DNA of 64,000 nucleotides from assembly GCA_036873135.1 (NCBI GenBank), contig JAPTYO010000007.1, positions 20,690,763 to 20,754,762 on the forward strand. The letters are read 5' to 3'. This document shows, one piece after another, positions 36,668 through 47,720 of this stretch. The position numbers and the translations under genes are program-made. This DNA comes from Clarkia xantiana subsp. parviflora (lineage: Eukaryota; Streptophyta; Magnoliopsida; Myrtales; Onagraceae). The notes below the pieces were generated by a model. It saw only the letters and a list, made by a program, of their open reading frames with translations. It had not been told where the DNA came from and made no database searches. Position 1 is the stretch's first letter. Each line of letters opens with the position of its first letter.

Positions 36668-37524
36668 CTCTCCCTCTACGTTCAAATTGATCAGCATACA
36701 TTATGCTTAGATGAATATTATAAAGTAAAGTTCTGAATAAAGGAAGATAAGATCCGGTGATCTTTCGTCATAAATTCTCAGTAATTTATAAACAAGAAAT
36801 GAAGGTAGATACTGTAATGAATTGCTGCAAGGGAGTTTTTGGATTATGGAGCTGTTAAGGCCCCTGAACTTTAGTAACTACCAGTACTATCACATATTAT
36901 TAATATGACAACTTTCACTTTTGCCCCCTGAATTTTGGATTTACCCCTTTTATAATACTTAGTTGCCCCCTTCATTTGAAGAAAACAGAAAGTAAATCAA
37001 AACAATTTCACAAATGCAAAATTGCTATTCTAAAAGTAAATAATGAAATGACATTCTCTATTAGTACCAATGAAATTATCAGTTGCAAAAAAAAAAAAGT
37101 AAATAACATAATCAAAATTATCAAATTCTTTGAAAGAACTAAAACTTTCATTAAAGAAAAAAGTCAATGATTATATATTTCTTTTTCTACTAGTTACACA
37201 ATTTTAGACAGCTAAATTCACAAGATATCAATGTCTACCACCGTTACGTCCTCAAATGGATGAGGTTTAATCTTTTAATGCTGTTAATAAAAAAAAAATC
37301 AAAACATGTTATCTTGTACTTAGAGCTGCAGCAGAACCAAAATTCTAATCACCCCAAACTTTCCACCTAATCCATATGGTCCATATCCAAGCAGAACAAG
37401 AGAGGACGTATACAAGACCGAAGCAAAACCTTTGTGCCTGAGCTCCAGCCTCCAAATCAATCGTGAAAAGTAAACTTTTTTTTTTTTTCTTCTCTTTTGC
37501 TAGCAGCTAGATTATCTTCAGAAA
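36668..37524. other. Upstream region of D1 up to the copia LTR
   Basis: Leader and a shortened MATH-CC module (to about 36835), an AT-rich insert of uncertain origin (about 36836-37200), then the block shared with the gene B upstream region (about 37215-37430) and a poly-T run. No gene. A short plus-strand frame at 36976-37170 is low-complexity Lys-rich and not credible. Confidence 0.5.
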
Positions 37525-37682
37525 TGCAGAATTTCACAATTGTAAGGAATACTTGATTATTGAATCAAAGACATTTACAGAGTTAGGTAATCTACTATTT
37601 ATAGTAGGTAGTAAGCTAACTAACTTATTACATCATGCTGACATCGTGTCTATAAGTATATAATACTACTATACACTTAACA
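37525..37682 (-). repeat. Copia 3' LTR, copy 1
   Basis: Reading the minus strand it runs TGTTAAGTGTATAG to GTGAAATTCTGCA, 158 bases, with TG...CA ends. It begins immediately after a G-rich polypurine tract (GATGCGGGGGAA) and contains CTATAAATAG as a TATA-like box. Short for an LTR but consistent with compact copia elements. The second LTR of this copy is absent because the element is truncated. Confidence 0.75.
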
Positions 37683-40014
37683 TTCCCCCGCATCTTTCTT
37701 TTCTTCATCTACATCTTCTAATATCACACCACCTCCTTTTTCCCGATACACATCTTTGATACCATACTGATTTATCAAAAATTCATGTTGTTCACGCCCT
37801 AAAGCTTTAGTCAACAAATCTGCAAGTTGACACTCCGTAGGAATGTAAGAAGGAACAACAGTCTTATCAATGACTTTGCTGCGAATGAAATAACAATCAA
37901 TGTCGATGTGCTTTGTTCTCTCATGGAACATTGGATTTTTGCTGATTTGAATAGCTGCATGACTGTCTGACAGAATTGGTATCCCATTAACAGCAGCTGT
38001 GATCCCCATTTCCTTCAATAGCTTCTGAACCCAAATAGCTTCTGCAACAGCCATGCTCAAACTCTTGTATTCCGCCTCTGCACTAGATTTGGAAATTTCA
38101 ATTTCTTTCTTGACTTTCCAGTGCACCATAGCATTGCCAATCTTGACACAATAAACACTTAGTGACTGTCGAGAAAACAAGCAAGAGCCCCAATCTGCAT
38201 CACAGAATATGGAAACATGTATCATGTTCTCTGCAGGAAACAGCAAACCTTGCCCAGGTGATGCCTTAATGTATCGAATAACACGCATTACAGCAGTATA
38301 GTGTGATTGCTTGGGACAATGAACAAACTGGGAAAGATTTTGAACTGAATATGCTATGTCTGGTCGTGTCATAGTGAGATAAAGAAGCTTCCCCACGAGT
38401 CTCCTGTAAAGAGAAGGATCTGAGAAAAGATAATCCTGCTGATTCAGATCAAAGGCTTTGTCATACTCCATAGTAGTGAGCTTCAAATTTTGTTCCATCG
38501 GAGTCGCAGCAGGTTTCCCTGCACCCAATCCTGCTTCCATGATCAGCTCTAAAGCAAATTTTCTTTGAGAAATTAAAAGACCAGACTTAGATCGAGCAAT
38601 TTCAAGTCCCAAGAAGTACTTTAAATGTCCCAAGTCTTTGATTTTAAAACTCCTCTGCAATACTGACTTCAATTCAGATATCAATAATTGATCATTCCCC
38701 GTTATGAGCAAATCATCAACGTAGATCAACAAAGGAACACACTATTATCCCCTTGAAGCTTGTAAAACAGAGAGTAATCTGCTCTACTCTGAACATAACC
38801 ATTCATCAAGAGTGCTTGAGTTAGCTTGATGTTCCATTGCCTCGAAGCTTGTTTGAGACCATAAAGAGACTTCCTTAGTCTGCAAACTTTCCCTTTATCA
38901 GCATCAGCTCCCTCAAAACCTTTCGGAATCTCCATGTACACCTCTTCAATTAGATCTCCTTGTAAGAAGGCGTTGTTGACATCCATGTGAAAAAGATCCC
39001 ATCCTTTAGCAGCAGCAATAGCAAGTAGAATCCTCACAGTAGACATCTTTGCCACTGGTGAGAATGTTTCATTATAGTCATCACCCTCCACCTGGGTATA
39101 TCCTTTTGCTACTAATCGTGCTTTATACCTCTCAAGAGACCCATCAAAATTATATTTAACCTTGTATACCCATTTTCAACCTATAGCTTCAGAATAGGTG
39201 GGTGGTTCTTTAATCTTAGCAATAGAAGCCAGAAAAACTCTGAATTGAGAGGATATATTTTTGTAGGAAATGTAATGTTCCAACCCAAACCTCACAGAAG
39301 CTGCATTGTGTTTGATAGTGGGAGTGATAAAATCGATAAGATGTGAGGGAGGTCGAGATTGTCGAGATGATCTCCTAGGAGGTGCGTGAGAAGCACCAAC
39401 ATCAGTTCCATCAGGAGCAATGCTAACTGAGGGAGGCTCAACCTTAACAACTTCATGTTCCTGAGCAACTTCATGATTCTGTACAGCATCCTCCTCCAAA
39501 ATAACGTGTTCTTCAGCCTGCGTGTTCTTCAAGTGAGGAAAGCTCAATAAAAGTTCAGACCTGCTCATGCTGAATGGAAAAATTGACTCATAGAAAACCA
39601 CATCTCTGCAAACACGGAAGACTTTATCAGAAATATTCATCACCAAATAACCCTTCTGAGTCATCGAATAACCCATAAGAATGGCAGCTTCTGAACGTGG
39701 AGCAAACTTATCCTTGTTATTGAGCTTCTTTGCAAAACATAAGCATCCAAATGTCCTTAGATGAGAGAGATCTGGTTTCTTCCCATAAAGACAATGGAAA
39801 GGTGATTTCCCTTTTAACACCTCAGAGGGAAGAAGATTGATGATATAACAAGCCACCAAGATGCAATATCCCCAATAACGAATTGGAATAGATGCTTGAA
39901 GACGAACAGCTCGTGCAACATCCAGCAAGTGACGATGCTTTCTCTCTACACGGCCATTTTGCTGCGGTGAAAAAGAACAACTTGTCTGATGTATAACCCC
40001 AAGCTGCTTGAATA
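37677..40014 (-). pseudogene. Truncated Ty1-copia pol (integrase end, RT, RNase H)
   Basis: Minus-strand remnant of a copia polyprotein starting inside the integrase core (QQNGRVERKH region at the right edge) and running through the integrase C-terminus, reverse transcriptase (YVDD near 38710) and RNase H (DADWG, SSAEAEY) to the stop in the LTR. Lesions are a TGA at 39176-39178 where roughly 40 residues at the start of the RT domain are also missing, and a frameshift just before YVDD near 38727. All are shared with copy 2. It is cut abruptly at 40014, where Helitron DNA begins. Confidence 0.92.
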
Positions 40015-41053
40015 TGATATATATAAAAACTTTCTAATTAATATTAATTGTTTAATTAGTAAAAAAAAATATGCTTGGGAGAGGTTGATAATTACTCCAT
40101 AGGGTGAAAGAGATCTTATAGTTATGAATATTCATTAATGATCAGATTCATCGTCTTTAAACATGTCCGTCTGAAAAACACAATAAAGATTCAAGTTTCA
40201 AAACACACATGTAATAATATATTATCATTTCTACTACATATCGTTAATAAATGACTATTATTGCACCCAATATATAGCCAATACATAGATGGTGTAGATC
40301 ATACCAGAAATATATAGAACTCCGCCAGTAATTGCATGTGTGCAGTTTCTGTAATTAATTAAAAATAATAAAAATTACCAAATAATTTATCATAATTTAA
40401 AGAGAATAGTATTTAAAATCTTTGAAACATTGACTTGGTTTTATTAAACAAAATTAAAAAAAAAAAAAAAAAACTTTGATGAATAAGAATGTGGTACCGC
40501 ATGCACGTTACTTCTTGGCGGTCGAGTGTGATGTTCACTCTTTCGGGAGCGGGTATTTGTTTCTAGGTAAGAGATAACATAGATCGATTAAGATAAACTC
40601 TATATGAATTATTACATTAAACATATAATAAATTTAAGTAGACCAAGTATTTAGCATCTTACCATTACCAATCTCTATACAGCCTCTTCATCATTCCCTT
40701 AGTTCTTATATACCTTGTACTTTAAGGCTAATTTTCTACACCGTCTTGATCTGCTAAACCCTAAATTTGACTATCACATATATATATATATGAAAAACTG
40801 ATTTCTTTGTTTATATAATAATATATTTCTATACTCATTTCTATAATAACAATATAATATATATCTTTCGTCACTTGCAATATTATATTTCCCATAAAAA
40901 ACCTTCATTCCACAATTCAACATCATATATAAATAAAACTGTTTTTTTTCTATATAATAAAATATATAACGGGATATATTTAATTATTTGGATTTTTTAT
41001 TGTGGTTATATATTATTTTTATAGTATATAAAATTTTAATATTTAGCTGATTA

Positions 41054-41099
<46 letters not shown>

Positions 41100-41511
41100 T
41101 TTAGGTTTAGTCGTGGGAGGAGAATACCTATAAAATGTAATATATTATCCTATATATATATAACGTGTGACATATTTTGTTTATTATCTATTATTAAATT
41201 AAATTATATAACATGATATATTATTTATTATTCCATATATACTGTGCTTACGTGGCGCTCTATGGTCTTCCGGAACCAAACTGTATAGACAATGAATTTA
41301 AAAGGAAATTTTCAATTAATTTGTTTCTTTAAATTGCGTAGAGACCAAAATAGGATATAAAAATATTTCTTAATTTTGAATCAATCAATATTACGTATCT
41401 AAATTTAGAGGATCCTATTAAATTCCGATTAAATTAGGCAACGCTGATTGGACAAACTGTCAATGTGTCATCCAGAGGGCTTCCGGTACCGAATTAATAT
41501 AATATAATAGA
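40015..41511 (-). mobile_element. Helitron remnant with 5' end only
   Basis: The right edge reads TCTATTATATTATATTAATT on the minus strand and the adjoining 250 bases match the 5' ends of Helitrons 1 and 3 (GGTACCGGAAG, AAATTGCGTAGAGACC). It abuts T at 41512. No CTAG-terminated hairpin is found before the copia break at 40014, so the 3' end is missing. It contains (AT)n runs at about 41058-41096. Confidence 0.75.
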
Positions 41512-41639
41512 TAATGTTAAATCTAATAACAATATAATATAATAAGAAAAAACAATAATAACAAGATATTAGAAATATATCTATTCCTAATATAACTAAA
41601 TTAAAAACATAATAAAATATATTAATTTCTGATATATTT
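41512..41639. other. AT-rich junction DNA
   Basis: Short AT-rich stretch between the Helitron end and the MATH-CC upstream relic. Nothing recognised. Confidence 0.4.
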
Positions 41640-41890
41640 TATTACCTAATAGATTATACTGAAAATTAATTACTGCAAGCATGCATCGAGAATAAATGCA
41701 GAGTTTGAATGTCGATTCAATCACCGCACCACATACCGAGAGGAAGGCAAACGGACAACATACGGGTGATTAATTAAGGAGGACGTAAAAAACAAAATAG
41801 AAACGTTTAAAACATGCATCAGGGTACATATTTTAGCTTTCGTACATTATAAATCACAAGTTGAGATATATACTTTCATTCAGTATATAT
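41640..41890 (-). promoter_or_regulatory. Orphan MATH-CC upstream module
   Basis: Matches the sequence upstream of gene A (TTACTGCAAGCATGCATCGA, AATAAATGCAGAGT, CACCGCACCA, TTTAGCTTTCGTACATTA) but no MATH-CC exons lie to its left, where they should be on the minus strand. It is the footprint of a deleted or displaced array member. Confidence 0.7.
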
Positions 41891-42159
41891 ATATACTAGA
41901 ATTATTAGTGCGTACGTTATACGCGCGTTGCGTATGCAATGTGTATTTATTAGTACATACATACATATAAGAGTTAGGGTTTAAAAAAAATAGTAAAATT
42001 CAGTGATATATATATATATATAATTTTCAGAATCCAAACTTACAAGGTATATATAGTTTTTTTTTTTTAAATATAAGTAAGGTTAATATTCGGGTCGTTT
42101 CGTAAATAGGAAATAACTTTCGTCAGAAACTAACTAAAAAAAGTTGGGATTATCAATAG

Positions 42160-42680
42160 ATCTTCAACCTTCATAGCAAATAGGACATCAGTAGTTTGTT
42201 TTTTGGCCAAGAACACCAGCCCAAATCCGCCACTTAATGACTTGATTATTTGAAAGACCGAAGTCATCAATTGATGTGCACATGGCTCGTTTTCAAGCTA
42301 GATCACGTTATCCTCCAACGGAGCATCTTAATCAATTACAGTACTGGCTAGATCGATCTTTACATCATCCACCGTTTCACAGAGCTGCAAATACATCTCC
42401 ATGTAGAGCAAAGCTCTTGTCATATTAATGAATAAACATAAATGACTCTACTAAGTACTAAATAACAAAACAAAGAGCTTTACAAAAAAAAAAAACACCT
42501 GATCAACTTCTCAAGTGTGCACAAAAGATCTCCACTATAAGCGCATCAAACTTCCTTTGATCAATGACAACCCTGAAATCTTCGAGACAAATAAAATATT
42601 ACGGAATGACTCTCTCATCATCCAAAGATGTATTTGCGACACAACAGACAATGTCAGCAAGTTCATTCATCTGCATAGAA
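42160..42680 (-). pseudogene. IREH1: Fragment of an IREH1-type AGC kinase
   Basis: Minus-strand pieces in the correct order of the plant IRE/IREH1 kinases: NELADIVCCVANTSLDDE and LEDFRVVIDQRKFDALIVE (about 42530-42667); after an intron-like gap, YLQLCETVDDVKIDLASTVI and DAPLEDNVI (about 42300-42393); then SIDDF and the N-lobe glycine loop GGFGLVFLAKKQTTDVLFAM (about 42165-42275). There are in-frame stops after VIP, VID and NVI and a frameshift at SIDDF. Only the pre-kinase linker and start of the kinase are present. IREH kinases work in root-hair growth and microtubule regulation; this fragment is non-functional. Identification is by remembered family wording, not a search. Confidence 0.75.
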
Positions 42681-44124
42681 ATTAATAATGTGTAATGTCT
42701 TGTTCGTAAGAGATGAAATGGTATTACTGGCTATTACTATGAGCATGCAATCTAATACAACACTTGGCACAATTTGATTCGTTGCACGTTTAACTACCTC
42801 CCAAATTTGAATAGATACAATAATGTCAACTATCATCTTAGAAACAACATCCTTACATAAATGATACATAGCAAACATAAGTAAATAAGATAAGAAAATA
42901 CATGTTTTTTAAGAATTTGGTTAAGAATTTGTATTGGCTAGCACATCATACACTTCATATGCCATGAATATATTGAACATTAAATATTCATCAGTCTACA
43001 GAGAGAATAATTGGCCATAACTAAAATGATGATATGAGGAAAGTAAAAGAAGAGCTATCTTTTCCAAAACAAACCTAAAGAATGTGATTAATACTAATTC
43101 TTGATTTCAGATTCACTCATTCATTTACCAAAAGTAGAAGAAAATAACAATCAGCTCCATCATCAACATTCAATTACTTGAAATAACAAACAAAGATCAT
43201 AGTGAACAACCAAGATGCTATAAATATATGAGGGCTTCTCCAAAAACAATTTTGGTAAGAAATCTTCACCCACCACCCATCTTCCTCACACTATCTTTCC
43301 TATACGGAACTTAAATTAAATCATTATAAATTTATAAGTTGCAACAGAAGGGAGTAGAGTACGCATTCCGTCACCATTTCATCAAAGACCTTCCTAGCTA
43401 TTTCTCATATACCTCAAATGCACACAACAACCCAAGCTTTTAACCGAGATTTATTTCTACATACTAACTCCAAAACATGTAGGCTGCAGCTGCTTTTGAG
43501 ATTGTTGATGTCTTGAGGCAAGCATGCAACAAAGTGGAATTGCCATAACTAAAACTAATGGTACCATATCTTTTTTATTTTTTCACCTGATTCAGAGCTG
43601 AATATGATCCATCAATCAATCAACATGAACATAATCAGAAGACGTAAATAAGAAAGATCTATCTTAAGAGCTTACTTACTTGAAAGAGCTAACTTGACTT
43701 GAATAAGTTATATCTGCAAATTTGTTTTCTGAGACTGTCAAATGTACATTTATCTTTGAGTCGAGGCGAGTTTCCCTACGGCTGAGCTTACCGTTGTCAA
43801 AAAATAATATGGTTGCCCCAACTGCCAAATGGGACGTCCAATTATGTATTCTCTGTTGCTACGATACTGAGGAGGTCCAGCCTAGAAGCAGCAGCATAAA
43901 AGTAATAACTTCTAACTGGCATTTCCACAAACACCTTATGAGTGCAGGTTCACACACCCTGCAAATTGCAGCAACTCTGTTAGGGATTAATCTTCTCAAG
44001 GTTCAATAAACATAATTTTCTATATGTATTCGAAATTACCTCATTTTCACTTCGGTTTTGGAATGTTGACCAGTTCCAAGCTTCTAAAAGTTATAGAAGT
44101 TATATGAAAGAATTAAACCTACTA
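42681..44124. other. Region between captured gene fragments
   Basis: Moderately AT-rich. A minus-strand frame at 42663-42878 and a plus-strand frame at 43722-44009 are open, but I recognise neither. The sequence around 42690-42880 could be flanking intron of the kinase fragment. Confidence 0.35.
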
Positions 44125-44561
44125 ATTTTAGCAAACTCTTCCATGAACTTGGTAATGGACGCAGAGGGCTTCTTGAGACCTGCTTCTTTGGGTCCTTGGT
44201 CAAAATCAGTCATTATTATTCAAGATCTAACATCAAATTATGCCAAAATTATTATTCAAGATCTATTTACTTATATAACCTTGATTTCTTGAGAAGAAGC
44301 TTCATAGACTTGAAGAATTTGAGGTTGGAGATCAATCTTCTTTGGTTCAAACTCTTTGCTTATCCATTTTGTGTTTGAAAAAACATCATAAGCATCAAAA
44401 TACAACTATATCATTACAAAAACCTAACAAAAGGATATATCAGAAGATTATTTGGTCACCTTACCATCAAAGGACTTGCAAGCCTCAACAACTACTTTCT
44501 TGTCATTGCTATCGAACACCTTATTGAGCTTGGGAAGAACTTTAGCTTTCCAGGAACCCAT
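44125..44561 (-). pseudogene. PCAP1: Fragment of a DREPP/PCaP1 cation-binding protein gene
   Basis: DREPP proteins (Arabidopsis PCaP1) are plasma-membrane Ca2+/phosphoinositide-binding proteins anchored by an N-terminal MG. Three exon-like pieces on the minus strand: MGSWKAKVLPKLNKVF and VVEACKSFDGK (44561-44460, with donor GTGACC); ISKEFEPKKIDLQ and, after a frameshift, YEASSQEIKV (about 44257-44345); then, after another frameshift, LKKPSASITKFMEEFAKI (about 44130-44216). The order and spacing match the family. The C-terminal acidic tail is missing. Intron-like gaps are retained, so this is a DNA-level copy, not a retrocopy. Confidence 0.75.
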
Positions 44562-44571
44562 CTTTCTCTCT

Positions 44572-46160
44572 GATCAAATAAAGAATGAAATTTAAAGGGT
44601 GATGAATATGAACCCTAGAAGACTTCCCATCTCTTTCAGTTGGTGAATTTGGCGACTCTTACATGAATAGAGCTTACCGAAATCCCTGATTAAAGCAGAC
44701 CTAGAATGAAAATAAAGAACAAAACTCATCTTAGCTTAAAAAAAAAAAAAAGACGGATTTTTTTAAACACCCATCTTAGCTTAAAAAAACGGATTTTTGC
44801 AAGTATTAGGAATTGAATGGAGAAACATAGCAGAACAGCAAGCTAATTCCTAAAAAACTTCAAGAAAACAGAAACATGTATATCATAAAACACTAATATT
44901 CAACATTACAATGAGATAATAATTGACTTAATGGAGACTTGTCAACACAAACCTCATAGACAAAGCAAAAGCATGAAACTTTGTCTTATACAATTATATT
45001 CAATGCAAAACACATACCCAATTATCATCATCTTCCTCATCACCTCCACTATAGTGAAACCCAAGAAACATCCATGACCCTACTAACAAATCGGTCAATT
45101 AATTGAAGGAAGTTCAGCATCACTATACCTTCTTAGAAAATTGAAAATAAAGATTTTAAGACTTGAAAAGGATTATCCAAAGATTAAATTTGAAGGCAGT
45201 TATTACCATTTGAGATGAAATTAAGAAAAGGAACGTGGTGGTTGTACTGATTTGCATGGTATAGGTGTATCAGAGAAGCTGATTATATCATTCAACTGCT
45301 TGAATTACGGTATGTGTATGTATAAATCAACAATATTTCAAATTTATAGCTCTCCTTTCCTTGCTCGATCCTAGTGTGGTCAACGATTAACAACCAAACT
45401 GTGGATGCTCAATTCAATTTGATAAAAGACAGCAAACTAAAATCTCAAAGTGGATCGATGCTTAATTCCTCATGCTTGTGTAAGCCTGGTCCTGGAAATA
45501 TCAAATACAGAGATTGATAGACGTTACAATAATGCTATCAATGAAGTGAACTGTACATTTGGCGAGATCCATGAGGAAATATCATGGATTCATGGGAACG
45601 CCAGCAAGAAACCTAAGTATGACATTGCAATTTCCCTTTCAATATTTGCAATACATATACACCTGATTGAATGATTGATATTCAATTGGAAAAAAACAGA
45701 ACAGCCACCTCGTTCGCTCAACAGTTGGTTTCCCACATCAGTTGAATGCGAAATCGTTGAGGGATGCATAATCCTTGAGTAAGGCGTAACCGATGACGAA
45801 TTCATTCTGGCATGTACGTAATGCTGCGAGGAAGAGTAACTGGCGGCAAACATACAAAACGGAATGGCGATGGGCGAGGAATTACGAAGGTGATATGAGT
45901 CTAGTGGACGCCGACAAATGCCGACAAAGGTTACATATATATGCTGCAGTTGGATTGTTCTAGCGGTTAATTTGAATAGTCAAGCGAACATGGATGAAGA
46001 GGAGGGATTGATTGGAGTGTGGCAGACAAATGTTGGATCCAGGGTTGGTTTCCGCGTTCTTCGAATTCCGGGCACACATGTAAGAGGATAATGTCAGGGC
46101 AAATTTCGTCAATCCGACGGTCAAATTAGTTACTGTTCATATAAAGAGAGATCACTATTT
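44572..46160. other. Spacer, possibly captured flanking DNA
   Basis: The first few hundred bases may be the original 5' UTR and promoter of the DREPP fragment. Short frames at 45450-45674 (+), 45590-45853 (-) and from about 45990 (+, MDEEEGLIGVWQT) are not recognised. The composition is more balanced than the surrounding AT-rich DNA, which fits captured genic sequence, but no gene is claimed. Confidence 0.35.
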
Positions 46161-46494
46161 TGTATATAGTTTATCATATATATCAAATGTTAATCAGATG
46201 ATTCTTTATATAAAATAACATAATAACTATTATGGTATATAGCTATTTATTGACGATGGCCGCTATGGTAACAGAATATTTAGGCAATTAATGTTATGGT
46301 AGTTGAATATTAATAGTTGATTGACCGTTATGGAATCAGACTATTTACAGTTAATACCTATTATAGTGTCAAAAAAATATGTTTGTATCAATATCCATCA
46401 TTTGCCCCCGAGACTGATGGAGGCTTTGCCTGTATTAGGCTCTGAGTTAAATGAACCTGCATCCATTACACAATCATTCATATTACAATATATT

Positions 46495-47075
46495 ACTCTC
46501 TTTGAGCATGATCGTCTCTTTGTACAATCGAATATGGAGGGCGGTTTGTCTACCGACCCTTATATTACTCTCTTGGAGCTTTTATGGACGATTGTCTCTT
46601 TGTACGATCGACTATGGAGGGCGGTTTGTCTACCAACCCTTATATTACTCACTTGGAGCTTTTATGGACGATCGTCTCTTTGTACGATCGACTATGGAGG
46701 GCGGTTTGTCTACCGACCCTTATATTACTCTCTTGGAGGAGTTAAGAGATGACCGCCTCTTTGGACGGACACTTATGAATGGTGGTTTGTCCACCAACCC
46801 GTTCATGTAAAATATTACTCTCTTGGAGTAGTTTGGGGGTGACCACCTCTTTGGACGAACACCTATGAAGGGTGGCTTGTCCACCAACCCATTCATGTGA
46901 AATATTACTCTCTTGGAGTAGTTTAGGGATGACCGTCTCTTTGGACGAACACCTTTGCATGAATGATGGTTTGTTCACCAATCCTTTCATGTGAAGTATT
47001 ACTCTCTTTGGAGTAGTTTAGGGATGACCGCCTCTTTGGACGGACACCTTTGCATGAACGATGTTTGTATCTCCT
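46495..47075. repeat. Degenerate tandem array, 72-94 bp units
   Basis: About seven units each beginning ACTCTCTTGGAG, with the later core CGYCTCTTTGKACGR and ending in ATGGAGGGCGGTTTGTC or a variant. The first three units are closest to one another and the last four form a second subfamily with a longer spacer. Overlapping plus-strand frames here arise from the repeat and are not genes. Confidence 0.88.
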
Positions 47076-47154
47076 CTGCCCGATGATCCTTTAGATATAT
47101 GTAAGCATAATAACAACTTGGAGTTTCTTAGAAATAATAGTCATTTTGCGACTC

Positions 47155-47336
47155 ATGGACATGATAGCCATTTTGAAAGTCGTGGAAATGATTAACCATT
47201 AAAAGATATGCTAACATGATAGCCACCTTGAGGTGTACAAGATCTCATTTCATGTGGACATGATAGCCACCTTGATGTTCGTGGACATGATAGCCACTTG
47301 ATGTTCGTGGACATGATAGCCACTTTTGAGGTTCGT
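47155..47336. repeat. Short tandem repeat around GGACATGATAGCCAC
   Basis: GGACATGATAGCCAC and close variants occur five times. The last three are spaced about 28-30 bases apart with TTGATGTTCGTGG between them. Confidence 0.8.
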
Positions 47337-47384
47337 GGTTGTAAATATAATATGGATTCGCGCCTGATCGAATGACCACGGTTG

Positions 47385-47720
47385 TAGGAGTAATATACCT
47401 ACAAACTTGTCGGGAAATCGTAATATAATATGACAATAAGTCGGATTACTGGATCATAGCGGTAAGAGGGATATAGCTACGCACCTGATCGCGGGATTAT
47501 AATATTGCAATATGCCTGATCACTAGATCATGGCGGTATGAGTGATATACCTACACACCTTTGTAATATGTGGCTTGAATGATATACCTACGAGCCCACT
47601 CGTCTGATGTCGCAATAGGAATAGTCAGGGCGGCAGGAGTGATATACCTGCACGCCTGACAGTTGTTGTAGTTACAATAGCAGAATGAGTGATATACCCG
47701 CGCATTTGATAGATTTTGAG
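47385..47720. repeat. Degenerate repeat with GATATACCTACRCRCCTGAT core
   Basis: Six occurrences of the core or near variants (around 47390, 47470, 47530, 47580, 47648 and 47691), 45-80 bases apart, interleaved with ATCGCGG/ATCATGGCGG words. The same TGATCGAAGAATCACG wording recurs near 47890. No coding frame. Confidence 0.7.

Larger units (their letters stand above)
31491..40014. repeat. Segmental duplication, copy 1
   Basis: Collinear with 49313-61907. The left junction is GAAACAGATC versus GAAACAGAATC; the right junction is CTTGAATA in both, after which copy 1 becomes Helitron DNA and copy 2 continues through copia. The left part has scattered substitutions and small indels. From about 35243 to the right end every stretch and translated frame I compared is the same as copy 2, except one extra T in copy 2 in the poly-T at about 37470. 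Contents: Mutator-like element, two hAT elements, MATH-CC pseudogene D1, truncated copia. Confidence 0.93.
41896..44571 (-). mobile_element. Putative gene-capturing Helitron (3' end defined, 5' end not found)
   Basis: CTAG at 41896, preceded by A and followed on the plus strand by AATTATTAGTGCGTACGTTATACGC, whose GCGTA/TACGC stem forms the terminal hairpin about 12 bases from CTAG. This is a Helitron 3' end on the minus strand. To its right lie fragments of two unrelated host genes in the same orientation. I could not locate the 5' TC end, so the right coordinate only encloses the captured pieces and the element may extend further. Confidence 0.55.

Noticed and set aside
46321..46810. Two overlapping plus-strand frames of 119 and 143 codons
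   Set aside because: Both are read-throughs of the 72-94 bp tandem repeat with the same peptide repeated; no start context or family.
47155..47336. CRISPR-like array
   Set aside because: Repeats are degenerate, the spacers are themselves similar, and this is a plant nuclear genome.
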